Source: Symsagittifera roscoffensis
Taxonomy: Eukaryota > Xenacoelomorpha > Acoela > Convolutidae
Reading direction: 5' to 3'
Assembly (NCBI RefSeq): GCF_963678635.1
Contig: NC_087064.1
Span: 84,001,847 to 84,065,846 of the forward strand
DNA length: 64,000 nt
Below the pieces are notes generated by a model. It was not told the origin of the DNA, made no database searches, and saw nothing but the letters and a program-made list of their open reading frames with translations. Position numbers and translations under genes: made by a program. Shown here in pieces: positions 27,626 to 38,900 of this stretch. Within the stretch, counting starts at the first letter, position 1; each line of letters opens with the position of its first letter.

Positions 27626-29149
27626 AATCCGGAAGGGTCAGCTGATTTGCGCTCAATTCGGAAGGGTCCGGGGTGAAGACCGATCCGGCAAGCAGTACAG
27701 GGAACAACAGGAAGAGGCTCAACGACAACTACAATCGACTGTTGGGTATCGTTAACAAGTTTTGTATCCCTTTTGGTACAAAAAGTAGGATAGTAATCTG
27801 TGGGGGGCTCGACAGTGCTGCACTGTAGTGACCCTTCACCGAACTGCGAATATCCGAGTTAAGCACCTTAATTCGGAGATTAAACAAACCCGGAGGGGTA
27901 TAGTATTACTAATATTATTATTCATATAGCCTATATTAATAGTCTAATATCGTTTTTCAGTGAAAAACAACGAAAACAGACCGGTTTTTAGGGTCAAAAT
28001 AGCGATATTTTGATTCCCCCACAAGTCGCGATTTTTGAGATATCGATATTTTTTGAAACGGAAAAAAGCGCTAAGTTAGTGTGTTACATCGTAACTGCAC
28101 TATTGTAATAAGCAGAACCGGTTAACTTTAGTTCGGAAGTGGTTGGAACTAATTTGGTACCAAAAACCAAATTTTCCCAATTTTTGATAGTAAGAAACAC
28201 TAAAAATTTAGAAAATTTTTTGAAATTTTTGAGGTAGGACAGTAAAAATAGTTGTTCGGACAACGTCCACTAGTGAATCTACAGGTCTTAAAATCCGCTA
28301 CCCGAAAGCCTTCCGGGTTGCAGAGAAATCGAACATAACGTGTTTGATTTAGTGGATTCATCAATCCGGAGGGGTCCAGGTAGCATAGTTTTTCGCAAAA
28401 TTTTTCTACAATAGCGTTTTAGATCGGGTCTTTTGCATTGAACTAGAAGAGTATAGGCCTTCTGAGCTCGGATCAATAATTCTTAGGTCGAAAGGACCAG
28501 ATTTGCGGAAAAAGTTAGGCGGAACCTATAAGAGAGAAAATTTTTGAGTTCGGAAAAAAGACGTTTTGGTTAATAACTTTGGAACTACTGATCATATCGA
28601 GTTGATCTTGGTACCAATAGATCAGAAATTAGCTGAGCTTACTAATAGGATCAGAAATTTTTCGGAAAAGCGAGCGAGAAAATTTTTTGAGATTGTTTTT
28701 AGCAAATTACACAAATCCGGAGGGGTACACCCTTCACGTTTTATAAATTTTTCTAAAAAACCCTTATATCCCTACCAAAAGTTGATAGCGATTGAACTAA
28801 GTAACTTAAGACAGTTCTAGACAAAAAGGGAGAGCTGAAGGCACAAGACAACCATAATAGAGTCGAAATTAGGCAAGTGATAAGACCCTTCACCGTTAGT
28901 GTGAATTGTCAAATAAGTGCCTTAACTTCAATCCGGAGGGGTCTAGGAAAGGACCCTATACCCTTCCCAGTTAATTCAAACAGCATAATAGCAACGCAGA
29001 ACGAATCCGGAGGGGTCTACTTTCCACAAAACCGGAGGGGTCCAAATCCGGAGGGGTCTACAATTAACTAACTCGGAGGGGTCCCAATCCGGAGGGGTCT
29101 ATATTCTGACAGTCCGGAAGGGTCCTATTTGTGCCAATCCGGAGGGGTA
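27626..29149 (+). repeat. Dispersed 14-nt motif array AATCCGGAGGGGTC
   Basis: Copies (exact or 1-3 changes) begin at 27626, 27655, 27887, 28363, 28714, 28930, 29004, 29029, 29045, about 29069, 29086, 29111 and 29136. Eight lie within 220 bp. The spacing is irregular, so this is not simple tandem duplication. Related copies occur in the LTR (26213) and in the right-hand leader (62623, about 62835, about 63320, about 63868, about 63940). Confidence 0.88.
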
Positions 29150-29930
29150 TTATTTTATTAAGGACTTAGGTAAACGAAAGAAAGACTAAAGAGCGAGAGG
29201 TATTAGGTTATTAATACACAGGCTAGGTATCAGTGACTGCACTGGTAACTTGCCTCTCAAAAAGAACCAGACTAATACAAAACAGGTCCGAACTCGGATA
29301 TTCGCGACACTAAGTCTAAATTAAAAAGAGCGTGACTCATTGGTGTGGATTGAAACATAATACGTTTTTGGGGAAAGTGACTGCCCTGAGGAGTTTAGTA
29401 GGTCTAGCTCGGGCAGTCCAAAGGCAGATAGGTAACACAGTGCTCGGTGGGTGCAATAGACGCCCACTTGAGAAAATAACTGCCTTCAAAGTTTTGTCTG
29501 TTTGGTGCAGCACCAAGCAGGGAAAGCTTTTTCTTTAAAAGACAAGTTCGACTATTGTACTGCGACCAACTAAGAGTACAAGACACATACGTTTTTTTTA
29601 TATATACATTCATATTGTGTCAATATATATTTTTTTTTGTTTTTTGATTTTAAATCAACCTAAACTGTGCTTGATTGGGTAGTGAGTACACTATCTTTTA
29701 AATTGACTGATAACATCATATTGTGCTAGTTTCCAGATCTTTGGACCGATAATCGACTATTGTGAATAAATTTTATACAAACTGTACTTTGACAACATAC
29801 AGGGATTCGTGGTCACTATTTAATAGAATCTGGTGAAATTTATTGTGTTGTGTCATTATTATTGTTAATAAAACTATAAGGTCTCTAGCAATTGAGTCAA
29901 GAGTAGGCATAGGAAAGTGACAAATAGAGA

Positions 29931-32900
29931 ATGAGTTTAGACAAGTCAAGGATACCAAAACGAGGTAATAGCTCTAGGAAATTCATACCTGAAAAGCAAA
30001 GAAAAACGATGACCGATCCTTTTGTGGATTGGATCAAGCGAACCCGGTCCGATAAAAAGGGGACGGTTTCAGGCAGAATGGTTGAAACGAGGAGTCAAAA
30101 GACCTCGGAAGAGCGAAGAGAACTGTTAGAAGTGGAGGTCAATACGGACCATACCATGAACGACAACCAGGGAGTGAATGGACTGGAAGGGAGAGGCAGA
30201 AGGCTGGCGAGTGAATCTACTCCGGTAGAACAAGGCCATGATTTTGCCACTTCCACCGGGACGTTGGATCGAGAGGAGATGTCGGAACTGTCCGACATCT
30301 CAACTGAAGTAACGGCGACTAGAAGATCTCCGACAGACAACACTATGATGGCAAGCGGAACTGGGAAACAAACAACCTCATCATCGTTCTCAGAAAGAAT
30401 GAAGAACACCTTCGGAAACATCTTTCCATTCAGCATGGGAGGAGGAGCAGGAAACGATGGTGAATCCCAGGAGGAAGAGGATGAAGAGGAGCAAGGGGAC
30501 TTTGGATCTCAAGTCAGTCTCAATAGTTCGATCCAGGAGAGTGAGGCACACGTCGGAAGAGAGACTGGAACCATGGATAAATTTGGTGTAGTGACAACGA
30601 TAAGCAAAGAGGCAAACACACCGGGCCAGTCGAAGGACTTCGCGATTAGGACAAGTTCGGAGCCACAACCTGAAGAGAGTAGAACCAGAGGGCTTGGCAA
30701 CGCGTTAGCGGATCCTGAAATAGATAATGAAAAGACGTCAAGACAGAGAGTCAAGGCCCGGATCTCGACCAGCACGAAGCTACCTGGGACCGACAGAGTT
30801 ACACCACCACTAGTGACGCCACTCATGGATAACGGGGCAGCACTAGAGGAAGCCTTAAACAACATAGTGGGCAGTTTAGGAGAACAAAATGAACAGATGT
30901 CGATAAGGATGAGTGAACTAGAAAGAGCAGTTCACATTGAAAGAGAAAGTCTGCGGGAAGAAATAAACCGCAACAGACAAGAAGTTGACAGAAGCGAAAA
31001 ACGCTTGAAAGAAAGAACGGACGAACATATGACGAGGAACTTGTCGCGAATGACAAGAGAAGCGGAACAGAGGGAGTTACGCTTAAGAGCCGACATGGAG
31101 AAGTTAAGAGTTCAGCAAGAGCAGTCTCTTGGGTCTCTTGACACAAAGATAGACGCGATGATGGAGAGGCGAACGCAGGCTATCATGGATAGGTTGGACG
31201 GGCTACTAAGCAGCAAGAGTGGACCAAAAGAAGGAGAGCCGAACTCGGGAGGTCCCAGCAGGGAACCGAGGGTGAACTTCAATGAACATCAAAGGAGGAA
31301 GACAAATGGATCCACTAGAGGCAGGGGCAGTTCATCAGGCTATGCCACAAGGGGTAATACAGCATGGGGCCCGAACAGTAGAGCAAGTTCAACGGGGAAC
31401 AGACAAACCTCGAACGAACGACCAACGCAAAGCACACATGCGACCAGGAGAAGCGATTCCGGCAACGTGGGGCATACAAGCCCGAGGAGGAGTCACATGG
31501 GCCAAGCGGGAAACGCTCATGGTGATTCGGATTGTAGGGATGTACCGCACACAGAGCCTTCGACAAGGTGTGAGGACACTCAGGCGGGACACTCAAGGGA
31601 TGCTACGGCAATGGCCACAGCATTTGAACCCCTGAACAGGTCTTTGGAGACATTCCTGACGCGGTTATCTAGAACCAATGAACGCAGTGAAAAGTCCAGA
31701 AGAGTCTTTAAGAAACCAAGATGCTACAAAGACGAATCTGATGGCTGTATTGATACCTGGATAGAGGTAATGAAGCTGCATTTCGAGGAAGAAGACTTGT
31801 CTGAGAGACAGGAATGCAGCGCGCTCACCAGCAACTTAGAAGGGACAGCCCTGAACTGTGTCATGGCCAAGAAACGGTATCAACGTGACACTGCTGAGAA
31901 AATCTTCGAAATCTTATTAAACCGTTTCGGATCAGGGGTGCAGGGGCACCAGGCGATGATGCGCTTCGAGAAACGGAGGCAACGAGAAGATGAAACAATA
32001 GACAAGTTTCTCGATGATTTGGAAATGCTGAGAAGACGCAGCCAACCGGATGAGTCAAACCGAAGGATGAACCTGGCCGTAGCCTCAAAATTCATCGATG
32101 GTGTGAAAAATGATGAACTTCGTACGATGCTAGCAACGCATTACACACCACTATCAACTAATGCGCCAACACCGGAGGAGTTGAGGCTCAAATCAAAAGA
32201 GTATCTTTTGTTGAAACCTCCTTCGAGATCTGGATATTACAAGAACAATTATGGCAATTTTAACAACGGACCAGCTAACCAAGGGAACAATTGGTACAAA
32301 CCGAGGGATGATATGGACAAGAGACGTTCTTGTGCTAATTGCAGTTCAACAGACCATCATGTGTCAGCATGCCCAGCTTACAAACAAGGCATGAAAGCAA
32401 TAGGCTTTAGCCTCGAGGACGAAGATGCGTCAGAGTTGGACCATGAGGATTTCATGAGAGGAGTAATTGCGAAATTCGGCCCGAGGTGTTTCTTTTGCAA
32501 CTTGGAAGGTCATTTTAAATCAGATTGTCCGCAATTCTGGGATGCAGTGGCAGACATCAAGCATCCAAGGCATGAAGAAGCTTTATCAGGAGTGAAAGCA
32601 AGCAAGGCTCGACTTTTAAACGAAGCAGAGGCACGCAGGAAGGACAAACCTCAAGAGCTGGCGGCAAAGAAAATGCAAGCGGTAACAGGAGAAGCATGTG
32701 AACCGGAACCAGCAACTGCGGCCGATGACTTCAAGATCGATTACAAGGCAGCCGCAAAGGATGCTCTAAATAGAGTACAACAGGAACTGGTGACGAAAGA
32801 GATCGAACAAAAAGTGAAACTTGAACTGGAAAATGAAAAGCTTCAGGAGCAACTGAATACCTTCGAAGCAACGGAGTTCGAGGAGACAAAAACACCAAGC

Positions 32901-35900
32901 AGTTTAGATATGAAACTTAAAGTGATCTCCGGTAGGAGGTTCGGCATGGCGCCGCAAGGAAAGAAGATACAGTCGATAATCTCAGTGGCTGGACACCAGG
33001 TAATAAGAAATTTGAGTGAACCATCAGAGTTCACTTTAATGCATTTGGACACATATGCAGATTATCTGAGGCAGGTGGAGCCACGCACTGAGTCGAGAGC
33101 TGTGCGAGCACTACTAACGACGGGTGGCCCTCGCATGAAGAAACTTCATGGACGCTACTTGGAGGTCTATGGGCCGTATCAAATAATGCTGAACGTGGAT
33201 GGAATCAGCATCTACACCAGGACTTACATAACAACAGATGATGACCAAATGGGGCAGATCTATTTGGGTGAAGAGGAACTCAAAGTCCGCAGGATAGGCC
33301 ATGACGCCATGATGGAACAAGACGCGGTACATATTGGATATGAAGCAGATGTGACAGCACACCTGCTTGACACCAACGGAACAAAAATTGGAGTCACAGG
33401 GCTTCTGGACACAGGCGCGGTGGTGAGTGTGATGCCGATAAAAACCTGGGAGAGAATGGGCTTCACGCGGGAAGATTTGATTCCTACGAATCTCCGACTA
33501 GCCGCTGCAAATCGAGGAGCTATCTACGTAGCCGGAAGAACACCGGTGACGGTCCTTCACATGGGAGGACGGAACCTTTGGATGAGCTTCTTGGTGGTAG
33601 AGAATCTGGACGACGCCGACCAATTCATCTTGGGCAGAGATTTTGTCAGGAACTTTGACGTGATGATTGACTTGAACAACGGTCTAATACGGATTAGAAA
33701 CCCGGACCGAAAGTATGTTAAGAGACCAGTTAATAGGATAATAACAGATGAAAATAAGGTACCAGTTTTTTTGGATAGAAAAGTAAAATTACAACCAGGA
33801 CAAGCTGTAGTAGCAATTTTTAGAATGAGAAATTTAAATTCGTTAAGTGATAGCAAACAGGTTTGCTTAGTACCGAATCCAAATAGTCAGAGTTCGGTGA
33901 TTTTAGGCCGGAGCTTCTCGGTAACGCGAAACGGACTGTGTGTCAGTGTGTTGTTGAACACACTGGACACCACGGTTTCAATCCAGCGTGGAAAGAAGCT
34001 TGGCTACGCCTTGCCGATGAGGACCGACTATGAAGAGACACAAAACTTGAAGAAATATAGTGTGAAAGACTGTCCTTATCATGCAAATAAGGATAAAATC
34101 TTAAAGAGAATTAATGAATTAAAATCTATTCGTAAATTGTTTTCAATGAAATCCGAAACGGACGACGGCTTATCAAGCTGCTCGAATTTTCCGGAACGCC
34201 CCTCGTCATATGAACTAGATTCTGACAAACCGGTTTTGCCAGAAATAGAACATTTAAAAGGAAAAATAGGTGAGGGAGATTTTGAAAAATTGCGGGACCT
34301 CCTAGATCGGAACGCCGAAGTATTTTCAAAACATAAGGCGGACATCGGTTGCTGTAATTTCGTCGAACACGAAATCGAACTAGAAGAGGGCGCCGTTCCC
34401 CATAGGGAAGGCGCAAGGCGAATGACGCCACATAAATCGGAAGCGTGCCGAGCGGAAATAGAAATGTTGCTTGAATACGACATGATAGAACCCTCGAAAT
34501 CACCATGGGCTTGCGGAGTAGTAATGGCGAAAAAGAAAGGGGGGCAGCTTAGATTTTGTTGCGACTTTCGTTACTTGAACGCGGTAACGATTAAAGATGC
34601 GTACCCGATACCGCGAATAGACGAGAGCCTATCCAAACTTGGTGATGCAAAGTTCTTCACCACATTGGACTTGGGTTCTGCCTTCTGGCAGGTTCCTCTG
34701 CGAAAGAAGGACAGGGAGAAAACCGGATTCGCGTGCGAATTGGGGTTGTACCAGTGGAAGAGGATGCCCTTCGGCTTGTGCAATGCAACAGCAACCTTTC
34801 AAAGGCTGATGGCTCAGGCTTTGACAGGAGTGACCAAAAAGTACGGGAATCTCTTGATGTGCTACGTGGATGACGTAGTCATAGCGACACCAACCCTGGA
34901 GGATCACATTGATCGACTCGATGAGGTCTTCGGATGTATGAAAAGAGCAGGCTTGAAATGCAAACCATCGAAATGTGAAATCCTTAGGGATTCGATCAAG
35001 TACCTGGGAAGAATGGTGGACCGGCATGGTGTGAGGCCAGATCCAGAAGCAGTAGAGGCTGTGCTGACATGGAAAGCTCCTAGAACGGACACACAGCTCA
35101 TGAGCTTCCTAGGGTTTGCCAATTACTACCGAGAATTCATAAAAGGATACGCGGACAAGGTGTACCCGATGCAGAAGCTGATGCGCAACAAAGGGAAAAA
35201 GTTCGAATGGAACGATGAGGCACAAGTTGCTTTCGAGAACATAAAGCGGGAACTGTGCGAAGCGCCAGTGCTAGGCATGCCTACAGAAAAGGGCATGTAT
35301 GTTCTTGACACGGACGCATCGGTGGTGGCCATCTCAGGAATCTTGCATCAAGAGCAAGAATGGAACGGAAGAACAGTTCTCCGTCCCATTGCATACGGCA
35401 GCAAGGTCCTGAGTGACACAGAGATGAAATATGGCGCACCAAAAGCAGAAATGTTTGCAGTAGTTACCTTCGTGGAGAAGTACCGTGCATACTTGGGGAG
35501 CGCTCCCTTCAAGTTACGCGTGGACAACAGAGCGTTATCTTGGTTGAAGACCTACTCGATGGATCAGAGTTATATTGGTAGATGGATAGTCAGATTGGAT
35601 GGCTACCATATGATAATCGAACATAGGATGCGTGATAAACATCAGAATGCTGACAGTCTCAGCAAGAAAACTGAGTTCTATGAAAGATTGGAGCAGAAGC
35701 AGGCCAATCAGGCGGAAGTAAAGGAGGGATTCTCGTTTCTGGACAAAGAAACTTATGAAGCGCTTCCCTTAACGAGATGGTTGGATAAGTCTGGACATCC
35801 AATTCCAGGGCATCCTGAGTTACCTGTAGAGAAAGCAGCTGAGATAAAGATCCTGTCCAAGGAGGATCCAGTCCCCTTAGATTTGTTGCTGCGCTCGAAC

Positions 35901-38900
35901 CTGGTCCAGCAAGAACTCTCTCGCATGAATGTAAACAGCCTCTCATTATTGGATAAAACGGTGCAAGTCACACCACAAGTAATGCGGATGCTGGGTGGAT
36001 TGTTAGAAAGAGAAGTGACCAGAGATGACCCCGAGTGGACAGCAGCAGTGGCATCGCTAACAGTCAGTAAGAAAGTGAAGATCATGCCGTCCAGACAACA
36101 GCACGAGGAGAACAAGAGGGACTGTAGGACACAGGTTCAGCAACTAGTATCCTCAATACCCCAAGAGATTTTAACCAGTACTTCTTACGGACGGAAAGAA
36201 CAGGGGAGCAGCAAGCGAAAGAAAACCGTCACCTTTGTAGACCGGGAAAAAGAGGGTGAAGAGGTAGAACAAAATCTGCTGCAAGACTATTTGTACGGGG
36301 AGAAGGATGAGGAGAAAAACCAGCAATCACAAGATCAACACCCGGGACAAGTGAATTTGTCCGGGGAGTCCGAGATAGACGAGAAAATTCCTGATGAGAA
36401 ACAGGACCTAGAGAACAAAGTTTTGTACGGGGAGTTCAGATGGATGCGAAGGAAATACGGACATGATCTAGAAGAGCGTGCAGTCTCCAGCACAACACCT
36501 TCGACGGATGATAAGTCAGAAAGCTCGAGAATGAACACCTATTCAGACAGGGATTCGACCTCGGGATCAGAACTGTCAGATCTGGCGATACACACGCTAC
36601 TAGTGGAAACTCGGGCGAGAAACCTGGACAGAGAGGTGTACCAGGATCCTGACAGTGATCGCTACCTAATACCAAGCGAAAGAGTCTTTGACAACGCAGC
36701 GGATGACTTAGAAACGATAGCGGTATCGAAACGTTCGATAAGCCTGTTGCCGCAGAAAGAGGTAGTCAGGACTGATCTTCAGCCGTTTCAACAAGAAACA
36801 CAACCGTTGGCGAAGATTTGGTGCGTTAAGATGGAAGAAGACACACATCAGCCCAACGAGCTGAACAGTCAGATGAGAGTCATGAAGACGTACTTGAAGG
36901 CGAGATACAGACTCTCGGACCTTCTAAGGGCGCAGAGAAATGATCGCATGACAAGCAACCTAAAAAGGTGGATAGAAAACGGTGCACCTGACAAAGGTGA
37001 CCTGGAAGAAGACAGCTATAGGATCCTGAGACAATACTTCATGCAGAAGGAGGGGAGATTATATCTGAACAAGGACGGGATCGTGGCTTGCAGGAGAAGA
37101 GAAGAAGACAAGGTCTTATACAAATATAACGCGATAGTGTTGCCGCAACTCTATCAGACAGAACTATTATTCAGGTCGCATGATCAGATGGGCCATCAAG
37201 GGATCGACAAAGTGTATCAGAGGATCCTGAAGCGCTTTGAGTGGCCTGGGATGAAAAAGGCATGCGAGAAATGGGTGACAGCATGTCTGTCATGCCAACA
37301 GGTCAAGGATCCTAGGAAGTTGCGATTTCCTTTACAATCAATTGAATCGTCTGAATTCAACGAGGTGGTGCAGATAGATCACCAGAAGATATGCATGACA
37401 GACAGCGGTTACAACCAAGTCTTGGTCATGATAGATCACTTCACGAAGTATGCAGAGGCCGTGCCCTGCATAACTGCCTCAGCGGAAGAGACATGCGACC
37501 ACCTGATCAATACGTGGATAGCAAGACACGGATGTCCAATGACGTTTCAATCGGACAATGGAACGGCTTTCGTAGGCGAGCTTACGAAAGAGCTTATGAG
37601 ACGGTCACAGGTCGCTCAGGCTCACTCCACGACATACCACCCTCAGACGAATGGCTTAGTGGAAAGACAGAATAGGACGTTAGTATCGATGCTGAGAGTA
37701 TATTGTTCCAGGTACATGACCGATTGGGACAGATACCTTCCACAAGTGATGGGAGCTTATAATAGCACGCAACACTCCACCACTGGAGTCAGTCCACACA
37801 TGATGCTGACGGGACACGAGAAGTCTTTACCCTTGACATTCTTCTACCCAGAGTATGAGGGAAAGAAAACATCCCCACAGGTCTACGTGAGGGATGTGAT
37901 CAGACGCCAACAGGAGTTGAACGACTTGTGTAGACGAAACACTCAGCAGGCACAGGCAAGGCAGAGGAAAAGATTCGACAAGAAAGCAGCTGGTGCAAAG
38001 GCTTACTCGGTGGGAGACTACGTATGGGTATTTCAGAACGTTATACCACCGAAAGGGACAAAAAAGCTTCTGAAGAAGTGGAGGGGACCCTTCATGATTA
38101 CAGAGGTGCACCAAGAGGGACGCTTTTATAGACTGAGTACTGGCCGAGCCGCCCACTACGAGAACATCAAGCCACACAATCCATCGACAGAAGACTGGTG
38201 TATACCTGCAGACATGGAAGAAGGGGATTATCTAATGATGGATCCTGCTTGTGAGGTCAATGAAAAAGGCACCAGGGAGAAGAACGATGGAAACGAAGTC
38301 GTAGAGGAAGGTACGGATACACCATTGGACCTGGATCCAAACGAACAGATCGAAGCGGACGATGAAACCTTGCCCTACGCAGAGGAAGATTGGCAGGATT
38401 CCGAACAGACAGAGGTTCCCAAGAACATGGAACCAGATCTTCCGTTCACGATGCAGACTCGTCAGAAAGACGGGACGAGACTAAGAAAGAAATACAATCC
38501 TTACGGTGACGACTTTGTAGTGGATAGGATAGATCTAAAGAAAATAGTGGAGGAAGTAGTGGGTTTAGAGGAAATAACAGTGTCACAGGACATTGGCATA
38601 GTCGATGACCACAACGATGAGTGGGTTGACGACTGGTCGAAACCCGAGGTGGAGTTCGACGATGAGCAACAGCAGTCAAATGAACAAGACCTGACGAACC
38701 TGCGTGTCTTAGAGTGGCTGAACGAAATGACATCAGACCCTGAAAAGACCAGCGTTACGATTCAAGACGTAGATCGCGAAAGCGCTAAATACATTAAGAC
38801 CGAACGAGATGATCCTTCCTGGGCTGCCCAGGAAGGACAACTTCTCATTCCAGCTTCTAATCTTGACTTAATACCCGGTATGCGATCGACGGGGACGCCG

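Larger units (their letters stand above)
27096..29930 (+). other. Element 2 5' leader
   Basis: About 2.8 kb of noncoding sequence between the second primer site and gag, homologous to 62089-64000 with divergence. Besides the stem-loop and the 14-nt motif array I see A/T-rich sequence with many stops. The nearest ORFs are short and not shared with the other leader, so I do not call genes. Confidence 0.8.

Noticed and set aside
31282-31635. Overlapping plus-strand ORF inside gag
   Set aside because: It is in another frame of gag-pol, without recognisable features and not conserved in element 1.
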